A stretch of DNA of 25,109 nt, taken from positions 1 to 25,109 of the forward strand of contig JAZNVV010000011.1 in assembly GCA_045593005.1 (NCBI GenBank), given 5' to 3'. A program made the position numbers and the translations under genes. The first letter of the stretch is position 1. Every line of letters starts with the position of its first letter. Under the pieces are notes generated by a model that had not been told where the DNA came from, made no database searches, and worked only from the letters and a program-made list of their open reading frames with translations. Shown in pieces: positions 7,847-15,927 of this stretch. This DNA is from UBA11475 sp045593005. Lineage in GTDB: Bacteria > Bacillota > Clostridia > Christensenellales > Borkfalkiaceae.

Positions 7847-8703
7847 AACTTTTCTATATCCTTTTTTATTTGAGTAACAAGTTCGTTTTTAGACGAAAAT
7901 TTAGTAATATCTCTTAAATAATTAGTGAAAAACAACGCAATTTCCTTTCCGTATAAATCACCGTTAAATCCTACGATAAAAGCCTCTAAAACAGTTTTGT
8001 TAAAGTCAAAAGTAGGTGCATCTCCATAGTTTATAACGGCTTTATATTTAACGTCGTCAATATAAACGTAACCACCATAAACACCAGACTTGATTTTAAA
8101 TTTTTCGTTCGCAAAAGAAATATTTGCCGTAGGTAAACCTATTTTTTTACCATCACCACGACCTAAAATTACTTTGCCCGTAATAAAATAATCTTCCCCT
8201 AAAAGACTGTTAACCGACTTAATGTCACCTAACGATAAAAGGTCTTTAATACGTGTTGTTGAAACCCTTTTTTTATCATAAGAAACTTCCGAAATAACTT
8301 CTAAAACTTGATTATGTGTGATAGAATAATCGAGTAAATCATTAGTATTTCCTTGTGCTTTTGCGCCAAAAGTAAAATCGTCCCCACAAACGTATCCTAC
8401 AATATTATACCTTTCATTTAATTGTTCTAAAAATTCGTTTTTAGACATTGATAAATACTCTTTTGTTATAGGTGCATAAACAATAAAATCAATGCCTAAC
8501 TTATTTAAAATAATTTCTTTTTCTTTCTTTGTAAAAACTTGTCCAGACGGCTTCCCTAAAAACTTCGCAAGGTCTCCGTCAAAGGAAAACAATGCTGGTT
8601 TAGCACCATATTTAATAGAAAGTTCAATAGTTTTTTCTATTATTTTACGGTGACCGATATGAATGGAATCAAAATACCCAAGTGCTAAAATAATTTTGTT
8701 CAT
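7843..8703 (-). CDS. ribF: Bifunctional riboflavin kinase/FMN adenylyltransferase
   Basis: RibF converts riboflavin to FMN and then FAD in the cytoplasm. The N-terminal adenylyltransferase domain has LGYFDSIHIGHRKII with the HxGH signature, and the C-terminal kinase domain (from about residue 175) has GRGDGKKIGLPTANI, GVYGGYV and NYGDAPTF. Length (286) is slightly short of the usual 300-315. The loop is GRGDGKK where most have GRGRGKK. It starts one base after the truB stop and overlaps the nfo-like start by four bases. The truB-ribF pair is conserved across Bacillota. Confidence 0.96.
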   Translation of the reverse strand: MNKIILALGYFDSIHIGHRKIIEKTIELSIKYGAKPALFSFDGDLAKFLGKPSGQVFTKKEKEIILNKLGIDFIVYAPITKEYLSMSKNEFLEQLNERYNIVGYVCGDDFTFGAKAQGNTNDLLDYSITHNQVLEVISEVSYDKKRVSTTRIKDLLSLGDIKSVNSLLGEDYFITGKVILGRGDGKKIGLPTANISFANEKFKIKSGVYGGYVYIDDVKYKAVINYGDAPTFDFNKTVLEAFIVGFNGDLYGKEIALFFTNYLRDITKFSSKNELVTQIKKDIEKL

Positions 8704-8704
8704 A

Positions 8705-9577
8705 TTACAAATCTCTTACGTACGACTTCATTTTAAGTCTTTTATCAATAACTTCCCCTATCCCCCAAAAATCATTAACCGAATATACTCTATATAATCC
8801 GTCAGCAACGTCGTACACGGCATCAAAAACACCGTTTAACAATTTCTTCGATTGATTTTCAGATAAATTTAGTTGTGGAAAAGCAATTACTGCATCAGGT
8901 GGAATAATTAATGATGAAATATCTTCACAATCAATGAATTGCTGTAATTTAACGGCGTTTTTTATTGTAAAAAAGCCACATTCTTGCCTATCTAATTTTG
9001 ACATAACGGCAAAAGTATCAAGTTTATGCGCTAAATCACGACAAAGAGAACGTATATACGTGCCACCTTTGCAAGAAATTTTAAATTCAAAAGTATATTT
9101 ATCTATTTGCTTTATTAATTCAAAGGATAAAACAGTAACTTTTTTAGGTTGAAGTTCAAATTCAACTCCAGCCCTTGCAAGTTCGTATCCCCTTTTGCCT
9201 TCGATATTTTTAGCTGAATATTTAGGTGGAACTTGATCAATTTCCCCAACAAAATCAGATAAAATACCTTCTATTTGCTCTTTTGACGGAATAATATCGC
9301 TGGTTTTTATTTTGTTACCAGTAATATCAAGCGTATCCGTTTCATAACCAAAAGTAAATTCAGCGACGTAAACCTTCGTTTTATCTAAAAGATAATCAAA
9401 AAGTCTATTTGCTTGATTTATACCCATCGGTAACACACCTTGTGCCATAGGATCAAGCGTCCCCATATGCCCTATTGATTGCTTGCCAAATTGTTGTCTT
9501 ATCTTCTTTTTAATAAGCATTACTGCAAGTGCCGAGGACATGTCTTTTGGTTTAATTATATTCACAAAACCGTTCAT
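8705..9577 (-). CDS. truB: tRNA pseudouridine(55) synthase
   Basis: TruB makes pseudouridine 55 in the T-loop of nearly all elongator tRNAs. The catalytic motif GHMGTLDPMAQGVLPMGI is intact, with the catalytic Asp at residue 42. Further family motifs are YVAEFTFGYETDTLDITG, QVPPKYSAKNIEGKRGYELAR and CKGGTYIRSLCRDLA. The 290-residue length is typical, including a short C-terminal extension. It begins one base after the nrnA stop, so translation is likely coupled. The only SD-like sequence is a weak GGTGT. Confidence 0.97.
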   Translation of the reverse strand: MNGFVNIIKPKDMSSALAVMLIKKKIRQQFGKQSIGHMGTLDPMAQGVLPMGINQANRLFDYLLDKTKVYVAEFTFGYETDTLDITGNKIKTSDIIPSKEQIEGILSDFVGEIDQVPPKYSAKNIEGKRGYELARAGVEFELQPKKVTVLSFELIKQIDKYTFEFKISCKGGTYIRSLCRDLAHKLDTFAVMSKLDRQECGFFTIKNAVKLQQFIDCEDISSLIIPPDAVIAFPQLNLSENQSKKLLNGVFDAVYDVADGLYRVYSVNDFWGIGEVIDKRLKMKSYVRDL

Positions 9578-9578
9578 T

Positions 9579-10529
9579 TTACACCAAATATTGACTTACA
9601 GTATAAGAAAGTTTATCTATGACGTCTTCTAAATAACCGTTTATCATACAGCCACTTGCTAACACGTGGCCACCACCACCATAAACGCTGGCTATTGCAT
9701 TTACGTCTGTACTTTTACCCCTTAAACTGATTTTATAACTGTTTTTATTGACTTCCAAAATAGAAATAGCAACTTCAACCGTATCTATTGATAATACGAA
9801 ATCTATAATTCCTTCGGTATCACTTACAAGCGCGCCACTATCTTCAATATCTTTTTTTGTAATAACGACAATGGCAAGTTTATCTTCTAACATATACCTA
9901 ATTTTAGAATTAACAACGGTAAAAAGCTTTGCTTTTTGCTTCGTCTTTCTTTTGAACATTTCATAATACACGGTATATAAATCAGCACCTTTATCGACAA
10001 GTTCGCCAACAACGTTAAAAGTTGATTTACCAACGTCTTTATGCGATAAGTTGCCCGTATCGGTCAAAATGCCTAATAATAATGAATTTGCTAACGTAGA
10101 ATCAATTTCCACACCTAATTCAATTAAAAGATTATATATATTTTCACAATTAGAAGAACTGTCGAAAACGTAATTATATTTAGCGTAGCGCGTATTAGAA
10201 ACATGATGGTCAATATTAAATGTATTTCTACACTTATTATAAGAAATATACAAATCGCCTATTCTGCCTTCATCTGAACAATCAACGCTAATATAGGCGT
10301 AGTAATCATTTTCGATTACATTTTTAAAACAAGAAATATTAACTATCGAATTAAACTTTAACGGCACTTCATCAGCGCAAAAAACGTCAACTTTTTTATT
10401 AAGTTTTTCAAGCCCTATTTTTAGCGAAATAGCCGAGCCAACGGCATCACCGTCAGGTCTAATATGACAAATTATCGCAAAAGAATTATATTTTTTTATT
10501 AAACCTGCAATTTCGTTTAATTTTAACAT
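9579..10529 (-). CDS. nrnA: DHH/DHHA1 oligoribonuclease NrnA
   Basis: NrnA degrades very short RNAs and pGpG, and also dephosphorylates pAp, in Bacillota that lack Orn. Visible motifs are ICHIRPDGDAVGSAISL (DHH motif I), VDCSDEGRIGD, FNIDHHVSNTRYA (the DHH triad), LGILTDTGNLSH and the DHHA1 glycine motif YGGGGHVLASGCMI. Its 316 residues match the family. AAGGTGAAAA precedes the ATG. It sits between rbfA and truB, a standard place in this operon, with a GC-rich hairpin in the 72-base gap to rbfA. Confidence 0.95.
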   Translation of the reverse strand: MLKLNEIAGLIKKYNSFAIICHIRPDGDAVGSAISLKIGLEKLNKKVDVFCADEVPLKFNSIVNISCFKNVIENDYYAYISVDCSDEGRIGDLYISYNKCRNTFNIDHHVSNTRYAKYNYVFDSSSNCENIYNLLIELGVEIDSTLANSLLLGILTDTGNLSHKDVGKSTFNVVGELVDKGADLYTVYYEMFKRKTKQKAKLFTVVNSKIRYMLEDKLAIVVITKKDIEDSGALVSDTEGIIDFVLSIDTVEVAISILEVNKNSYKISLRGKSTDVNAIASVYGGGGHVLASGCMINGYLEDVIDKLSYTVSQYLV

Positions 10530-10568
10530 TTTTCACCTTATCTTTAGATATTATTGCTAAATTCAACA

Positions 10569-10593
10569 TTTGCGGTGGCATAACCACCGCAAA
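10569..10593 (-). other. Intercistronic hairpin between rbfA and nrnA
   Basis: A perfect 10-base-pair stem TTTGCGGTGG / CCACCGCAAA closes a 5-base loop. No run of T follows in the minus-strand transcript (AATGTTGAATTT), so it is a weak terminator at best. It may instead be a processing or stability element that shields the upstream part of the operon message. Confidence 0.6.
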
Positions 10594-10601
10594 TATAATT
10601 A

Positions 10602-10985
10602 TTAGTCTTCACTTTTAGGCATTGCATCAATTTTAAGAAATAATTTATCCATTTTGTCGCCGTATTCCATAGTTCCGTCAGTTACAAAATGTAGTTCAGG
10701 AACATATTTAGAGCGAACGGAATGAGCAAGTTCGTATCTAATAGTTTTAGAAGAACGAACGATTTCGTTAAACGTTATCTTTTTCTTTTCTTCATTTAAC
10801 GAAAAAATGCTTATATAAACTTTCGCATGCGACATATCAGGAGATAAATCCACATCAGTAATTGAAACCATTTCCGATATAAGTGGATTTTTTAATTTTT
10901 GAGTTATTATTTCATAAATCGCCTTTTTATATTCAGACGCAAGCCTGTCACCCCTTGATGACTTAACATTAGAATTTCTTCTCAT
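10602..10985 (-). CDS. rbfA: 30S ribosome-binding factor A
   Basis: RbfA helps the final maturation of the 5' end of 16S rRNA in the 30S subunit. The KH-like protein starts MRRNSNVKSSRGDRLASEYK and contains NPLISEMVSITDVDLSPDMSHAKVYISI, the core family motif, and ELHFVTDGTMEYGDKMDKL near its end. The longest frame would begin at a TTG at 10991. The ATG at 10985 is better placed behind AAGGA (which overlaps the infB stop), so I chose it, giving 127 residues. It follows infB by nine bases. Confidence 0.95.
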   Translation of the reverse strand: MRRNSNVKSSRGDRLASEYKKAIYEIITQKLKNPLISEMVSITDVDLSPDMSHAKVYISIFSLNEEKKKITFNEIVRSSKTIRYELAHSVRSKYVPELHFVTDGTMEYGDKMDKLFLKIDAMPKSED

Positions 10986-10994
10986 AATCAATCC

Positions 10995-13583
10995 TTAACG
11001 CTTAATTTCTTCAATAAGATAACATTCAATATAATCGTCAAGTTTTATATCGTTGAAGTTTTCAATCGAAATACCACATTCAAAGCCTTGAGCGACCTCT
11101 TTGACGTCATCTTTGAAACGTTTGAGTTGTAATACGTTTCCTTCACAAATCATAACGTCTTCTCTATAAATACGGAGTTTACCGTTTCTAATAATCTTAC
11201 CGTCTACAACGTAACAACCTGCTACCATACCTACGCCGGTAATTTTGAAGGTATTACGAACTTCTGCTTTACCCATATAAATTTCTTGATATTTAGGTGC
11301 AAGCATACCTTTCATAGCCTTTTCAACGTCTTCAATCGCTTCGTAAATTACTCTGTACAACTTAACGTCAATTCCACTACGCTCAGCAATTTGTTTAGCG
11401 TTAGTATCAGGACGAACGTTAAAACCTATAACTATAGCGTTTGAAGAATCTGCAAGCATCATATCCGACTCGTTAATAGCACCTACGGCAGAGTGAATAA
11501 CGTTTACTTTAACTTCTTCATTAGAAAGTTTTTCGAGCGAAGATTTAACGGCTTCGGCAGAGCCCTTAACGTCTGCTTTTACAATAATATTAAGACCTTT
11601 TACTTGACCGTCTGAAATCTTATTGAATAAGTCGTCAAGCGTAACTTTTGACGCCTGCTTAATTCTTTCTTCTCTTTCCTTGTTCTTTCTTTCTTCAGCA
11701 ACAAGTTTAGAAAGTTTTTCATGTTCAACAGCGTATAAAATATCGCCTGAATTTGGAACTTCATCAAGACCCATAATTGATACAGGAACAGACGGACCGG
11801 CAGAGTTAATTCTTCTACCCTTATCGTCGGTCATTGCTCTTACTTTACCAGTAACCATACCTACGACAATCGAATCTGTAACCTTAAGCGTACCGTTTTG
11901 AATAAGAACAGTCGCAATAGGGCCTCTATTAGGGTCAAGTTTTGCTTCAATAACGACGCCCTTTGCCTTTCTATCAGGGTTTGCTTTAAGTTCTTTGATA
12001 TCAGCTAAAAGATTAATAGATTCAAGCAATTCCTCAACACCTTGACCAGTTTTTGCTGAAACTGGGCAAAGCATAACGTCACCACCCCATTCTTCAATTA
12101 AAATATCGTGCTCGGTAAGTTGTGTCTTAATTCTATCAATGTTTGCTTCAGGTTTATCAATTTTATTTACTGCAACAATTATTGAAACGCCAGCTGCTTT
12201 AGCGTGATTTATTGCTTCAATAGTTTGTGGCATTATACCGTCGTCAGCAGCAACTACTAAAACTGCAATATCAGTAGCCTGTGCGCCTCTTGCTCTCATT
12301 GCTGTAAACGCTTCGTGTCCAGGTGTATCGAGGAAAGTTATAGGCTTGCCACCGATTGATACTTGATATGCGCCGATATGCTGTGTAATACCACCGGCTT
12401 CTCCCGTAGCAACGTTTGCTTTTCTAATCCTGTCAAGTAAAGAAGTTTTACCGTGGTCAACGTGTCCCATAACTGTAACTACAGGTGGACGTTTGATAAG
12501 TTTTGATTCGTCGTCGTGGTCCATATCGCCAAACGCTTCACTTAACTTATCTTCAGCTGTTTTTTCAAGTTTAAGCTCAAGTTCTACCCCGATATCAGCA
12601 GCAATAAACGCAGCCGTGTCGTAGTCGATAGAGTCGTTAATTGTCTTCATTATGCCTTCCTTGAAAAGCTTTTTAGTAATTTCGATAGCGCTAATACCTA
12701 TCTTTTCACTTAAAACTTTTAAAGGAATAATTTCAGAAGTAATAACAGCTTTTTCAATCTTAATAACAGGTTTTTCTTCCTTAACCTTGTTCTTTTTTAC
12801 TCTTAACTTTCTGTAGCCCGACTTATCTTCATCAAAGTCGTCAACAGAAACGTTGTTTTTAATTAAAGCGCGCTTATTGATAGTCTTCTTTTCTTCGTAA
12901 GACTTTTCATTTCCACCCTTCTTCTTATTTTGTCCAAAATTCTTTTGGTTGTTATTAAATACTGGAACTTCTGCAGGTGCAGTATAAGGCGCTCCTTTAC
13001 CAAATTTAGGAGAATTATTTGCACCAGCAGGCTTATTTCCACGCTGGTCGTTATTAAACGACTTTCTATCACCATTTTGAGCAGGTTTTTGACCTTGCTT
13101 ATAATCAGGACGAGAAGAATTTTTATCGTTTTTAATTTCAGACGCTCTCACTCTTATATAAGAAGGTTTTTCATTGTTATATTCATTTCTTTTAGTAGTA
13201 GCAGGCTTTTCGTTTACAAAAGTCTTTTGTTCAGCAGGTTTTGGAGCTTCTTTTTCTGTTTTAGTAGGTTCTTCGGTTACAGTTTGCTCTACTTTTTCAG
13301 ATTCTTTAGCAACCTTTTCTAATTCAGCATCTTTTTTGTCAGCAAGCTTCGCCTCTAATTTACGCTTTTCTTCAGCCTCTTTTTCTGCTTGTTTAGCAAG
13401 TTCAGCCTCTTTTTGCTTTTTTATATTATTAATCTTTTCTTCAATACGAGATTTAATACCCTTACAAAAAGAAATATCTGCCTTTATACCGGAAAGAAGA
13501 TTACTACACTCTTCTTTTTTAATAAATTCTACTACCTTTTTAATATTACTATTTTGAAGTTCTTTCTTTTCCTTTTCAGCCAT
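10995..13583 (-). CDS. infB: Translation initiation factor IF-2
   Basis: IF-2 is the GTPase that places fMet-tRNA on the 30S subunit and drives subunit joining. The 862-residue protein has a long low-complexity N-terminal part: a Lys/Glu/Ala-rich coiled coil (about residues 45-115), then an Asn/Lys/Gly-rich stretch to about 265. The IF2_N domain follows (IPLKVLSEKIGISAIEITKKL), then the G domain with GHVDHGKTS (about 370), DTPGHEAFTAMRARGAQ (about 420) and NKIDKPEAN (about 478), and the beta-barrel and C-terminal fMet-binding domains. GGAGG lies six bases before the ATG. The start overlaps the ylxQ stop by eight bases. Confidence 0.98.
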   Translation of the reverse strand: MAEKEKKELQNSNIKKVVEFIKKEECSNLLSGIKADISFCKGIKSRIEEKINNIKKQKEAELAKQAEKEAEEKRKLEAKLADKKDAELEKVAKESEKVEQTVTEEPTKTEKEAPKPAEQKTFVNEKPATTKRNEYNNEKPSYIRVRASEIKNDKNSSRPDYKQGQKPAQNGDRKSFNNDQRGNKPAGANNSPKFGKGAPYTAPAEVPVFNNNQKNFGQNKKKGGNEKSYEEKKTINKRALIKNNVSVDDFDEDKSGYRKLRVKKNKVKEEKPVIKIEKAVITSEIIPLKVLSEKIGISAIEITKKLFKEGIMKTINDSIDYDTAAFIAADIGVELELKLEKTAEDKLSEAFGDMDHDDESKLIKRPPVVTVMGHVDHGKTSLLDRIRKANVATGEAGGITQHIGAYQVSIGGKPITFLDTPGHEAFTAMRARGAQATDIAVLVVAADDGIMPQTIEAINHAKAAGVSIIVAVNKIDKPEANIDRIKTQLTEHDILIEEWGGDVMLCPVSAKTGQGVEELLESINLLADIKELKANPDRKAKGVVIEAKLDPNRGPIATVLIQNGTLKVTDSIVVGMVTGKVRAMTDDKGRRINSAGPSVPVSIMGLDEVPNSGDILYAVEHEKLSKLVAEERKNKEREERIKQASKVTLDDLFNKISDGQVKGLNIIVKADVKGSAEAVKSSLEKLSNEEVKVNVIHSAVGAINESDMMLADSSNAIVIGFNVRPDTNAKQIAERSGIDVKLYRVIYEAIEDVEKAMKGMLAPKYQEIYMGKAEVRNTFKITGVGMVAGCYVVDGKIIRNGKLRIYREDVMICEGNVLQLKRFKDDVKEVAQGFECGISIENFNDIKLDDYIECYLIEEIKR

Positions 13584-13905
13584 TCTTTTCCTCCATACGA
13601 TACTTGGTGAAGTTTTCGTCTAAATTATCAATAATTGCTTTTGCAAGTGATTTATCAGTTACAGCCATTAGTTTACAATTTTCTTTTCCAGTCAAATCTT
13701 CTAAATTAACAAAATTGCAAACGATAATTTCTGCTTTTAGTTTTTTTGATAGTTTTAATACGTCTTTAACGGTGTTTTCAGATGCAGTATGACACATTAT
13801 TAAAAGTTCAGCATTTTTAAGCGTTGCAACGGCGTTTACACCAAGCCTATACTTGCCTGCTCTTATTGAAAACCCTATAAAAGTTTCAATTTTACTCCTT
13901 CCCAA
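13576..13905 (-). CDS. ylxQ: L7Ae-family RNA-binding protein YlxQ
   Basis: YlxQ is a small L7Ae/L30e-type protein thought to bind kink-turn RNA, always found between ylxR and infB in Bacillota. The conserved opening KIETFIGFSIRAGKYRLGVNAV and the core AELLIMCHTASENTVKDVLKLSKKL are clear. The longest frame begins with a TTG at 13920, but that places AGGAGG (13912-13917) inside the gene. A second in-frame TTG at 13905 lies six bases after this strong site, so I chose it, giving 109 residues. The gene overlaps the end of ylxR by 14 bases. Confidence 0.88.
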   Translation of the reverse strand: MGRSKIETFIGFSIRAGKYRLGVNAVATLKNAELLIMCHTASENTVKDVLKLSKKLKAEIIVCNFVNLEDLTGKENCKLMAVTDKSLAKAIIDNLDENFTKYRMEEKNG

Positions 13906-14158
13906 GGATAACCTCCTCAACTAAATCGTAAACGCTGTCGTCTACGTCCATAGAAAAAGTTTTATGAATAAGTTTTTGTTTGCGAAGTTTTTTTACACAA
14001 TCTTCGCAATTACACACGTATGCACCACGACCTGCAAGTTTACCAGAAAGATCGGCCTTAACCCCGTCAACAGTTTTAACAATTCTAACAAGTTCACGTT
14101 TTTGCTTCATTTGTCTACAAGCAATACACATGCGCATAGGTATCTTTTTTACTGCCAT
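13892..14158 (-). CDS. ylxR: YlxR family protein (RNase P modulator RnpM)
   Basis: YlxR (DUF448) is a small nucleic-acid-binding protein; in Bacillus subtilis it has been reported to bind the RNase P RNA and lower its activity (name RnpM). The 88-residue protein shows the complete family pattern: MRMCIACRQMKQKRELVRIV, then DLSGKLAGRGAYVCNCEDCVKKLRKQK. The GRGAY motif and the paired cysteines are kept. AGGTGAATAATT precedes the ATG. It lies between nusA and ylxQ, the conserved order. Confidence 0.95.
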   Translation of the reverse strand: MAVKKIPMRMCIACRQMKQKRELVRIVKTVDGVKADLSGKLAGRGAYVCNCEDCVKKLRKQKLIHKTFSMDVDDSVYDLVEEVILGKE

Positions 14159-14206
14159 AATTATTCACCTATATACCAACGTATCGTTTAATGGAATTTA
14201 TTTTTA

Positions 14207-15271
14207 TTATTTATCGCTTTCTAAATTAGCGACGCTTGATTCGCTTTTTACGTCAATTTTCCAACCGGTTAATTTAACTGCAAGTCTTGCGTTTTGACCA
14301 TCTCTACCGATAGCAAGAGAAAGTTTATCATCAGGAACGATTGCTCTTGCTGAATTTTCTTCGTCAAGTTCGTAAACTTTAACAACTTTTGCTGGAGAAA
14401 GTGCTTTTGCAATAAATTCAAGTGGATTTTCACTCCAAGGGATAATATCAATCTTTTCCCCACCAAGTTCAGCTACTACTGCATTAACTCTCATACCCTT
14501 TGGTCCTACGCAAGTACCGATAGGGTCGATTTGTGGATCTTCGCTGTAAATAGCAATCTTCGTTCTTTGACCAGCCTCACGCGCTATTGATTTTATTTGA
14601 ACGATACCCTGTCTAATTTCAGGAACTTCGTTTTCAAATAATCTTTTAACAAGACCAGTAGACGCTCTTGAAACGAGAACTTGCGTACTTTTGCCCGTAT
14701 TTCTAACTCTTTTTACAAATACTTTAAGTTTTTGGTTGAGTTCATACTTTTCGCCAGGGACTTGATCTTTTTGGAGCATTATACCTTCCATTTGGTTAGC
14801 ACCCATTTCAACGTAAACGTTGTTTTCGTCAACACGTCTTACTACGCCCGTCAACAATTCCCCTTCTTTATCTTCGAATTCATTGAGAAGTTGAGCCTTT
14901 TCAATTTCCTTCATTCTTTGCATAATAACTTGCTTTGCAGTTTGACCGGCAATTCTACCAAAATCTTTATTAGGCGCAATTTCTGTTGCGATAACGTCGC
15001 CTACCTTGTAAGACTTTTTGATTTTTTGCGCTTCTTCAAGCGTAATTTGCTTGCCTGGTTCTAAAACTTCGTCAACAACAAGTTTCGTGCTGTAAAATCT
15101 AATGGTTTTCTTTTCTGGGAAAAGTTTAATTTCAATATTACTAATGTCGCCCGTTTGCTTTTTACGTGCTGCAGCAATAGCTGACGATAACATTTCAATA
15201 AACTGTTCCTGTGAAATTCCCTTTTCCTTTTCCAAGGCTTCAAGTGCTAAAAAGAACTCTTTACTTAACAT
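14207..15271 (-). CDS. nusA: Transcription termination/antitermination protein NusA
   Basis: NusA binds RNA polymerase and promotes pausing and hairpin-dependent termination. The 354-residue form is the short Bacillota type without the C-terminal acidic repeats of E. coli. An N-terminal polymerase-binding domain (about residues 1-125) is followed by the S1 domain (GELLTGVVRRVDENNVYVEMG), KH1 (CVGPKGMRVNAVVAELGGEKIDII) and KH2 (LAIGRDGQNARLAVKLTGWKI). GGAGATAAATATTT precedes the ATG. It is the second gene of the operon that starts at rimP, whose leader hairpin may be its own target. Confidence 0.98.
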   Translation of the reverse strand: MLSKEFFLALEALEKEKGISQEQFIEMLSSAIAAARKKQTGDISNIEIKLFPEKKTIRFYSTKLVVDEVLEPGKQITLEEAQKIKKSYKVGDVIATEIAPNKDFGRIAGQTAKQVIMQRMKEIEKAQLLNEFEDKEGELLTGVVRRVDENNVYVEMGANQMEGIMLQKDQVPGEKYELNQKLKVFVKRVRNTGKSTQVLVSRASTGLVKRLFENEVPEIRQGIVQIKSIAREAGQRTKIAIYSEDPQIDPIGTCVGPKGMRVNAVVAELGGEKIDIIPWSENPLEFIAKALSPAKVVKVYELDEENSARAIVPDDKLSLAIGRDGQNARLAVKLTGWKIDVKSESSVANLESDK

Positions 15272-15331
15272 AAATATTTATCTCCGTATATTTTTTATCT
15301 ATTTTAACCGCGTTTGCGGAATTGTACCTTC

Positions 15332-15796
15332 TTAATCGACTTTAATTAATTTATTTATCTTTGCTATGGCTGATTTTTCAATACTTAAAACAGTTTTATC
15401 ATCAACCTTTAATACTATATTGTTTTCTTTAGCATCAGTCATTACACCTTCATAATACTTTTTGCCTTTAATAGGCGCAAAAAGTTTTACTTCAACTTCT
15501 TGACCAATATTCCTTTCGTAGTCGCGCATTGTCTTAAATGGTCTATCTAGTCCTAAACTTGAACAATTAAGCGTGTACGGCTGACCAAAAGTTGGATCAA
15601 GTTCGTCAAGTGGAACGTCTATAGCCCTATGAAACTTTTCACAAATATCAAGGTCAATACCACCCGTCCTATCAATAAAAACCGTTAATGCAGGGTCTTT
15701 GCCTTGCTTAAATTCAACCTCAACAACTTCAACACCGACTTCCTCTCCAATAGGCGTTAAAAAATCTTTAATTTCGTCAACTGGTTTAACTTTCAT
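15332..15796 (-). CDS. rimP: Ribosome maturation factor RimP
   Basis: RimP assists 30S assembly. The 154-residue protein has the two-domain layout: the N-terminal alpha/beta domain with EVEFKQGKDPALTVFIDRTGGIDLDICEKFHRAID, then SSLGLDRPFKTMRDYERNIGQEVEVKL leading into the SH3-like C-terminal domain. The start is supported by AAGGAG seven bases upstream. It is the first gene of the rimP-nusA operon, with its own promoter and a leader hairpin in the 131-base gap after the polC-locus gene. Confidence 0.97.
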   Translation of the reverse strand: MKVKPVDEIKDFLTPIGEEVGVEVVEVEFKQGKDPALTVFIDRTGGIDLDICEKFHRAIDVPLDELDPTFGQPYTLNCSSLGLDRPFKTMRDYERNIGQEVEVKLFAPIKGKKYYEGVMTDAKENNIVLKVDDKTVLSIEKSAIAKINKLIKVD

Positions 15797-15807
15797 AAAT
15801 GCTCCTT

Positions 15808-15841
15808 AAACAAATATGAGAACGGAAACCCGTTCTCATAT
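15808..15841 (-). terminator. Leader hairpin of the rimP-nusA operon, probable attenuator
   Basis: In the minus-strand transcript TATGAGAACGG pairs perfectly with CCGTTCTCATA around a 4-base loop (15815-15840) and is followed by TTTGTTT (15808-15814). It lies downstream of the rimP promoter and just before the ribosome binding site, so it would stop transcription in the leader. The U-tract is interrupted, a property of NusA-dependent terminators. Control of the rimP-nusA operon by NusA-stimulated leader termination has been reported in Bacillus subtilis, to my recollection. Confidence 0.75.
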
Positions 15842-15865
15842 GAAAAGTCTATCCATATCATTAAA

Positions 15866-15894
15866 AATATATCATATTAAAAAAGTTTTTGCAA
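15866..15894 (-). promoter_or_regulatory. rimP operon promoter
   Basis: On the minus strand TTGCAA (15889-15894) and TATATT (15866-15871) are separated by exactly 17 bases. Transcription would begin near 15858, giving a leader of about 60 bases that holds the hairpin at 15815-15840. Confidence 0.75.
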
Positions 15895-15927
15895 GCATTT
15901 TTACAAAATATTATTTTTAATAATAAA

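Noticed and set aside
12930..13557. Overlapping plus-strand open frames of up to 130 codons opposite infB
   Set aside because: They lie antisense to the low-complexity Lys/Glu/Asn-rich N-terminal part of IF-2, are Phe/Ser/Arg-rich with no ribosome binding site, and look like shadows of that composition.
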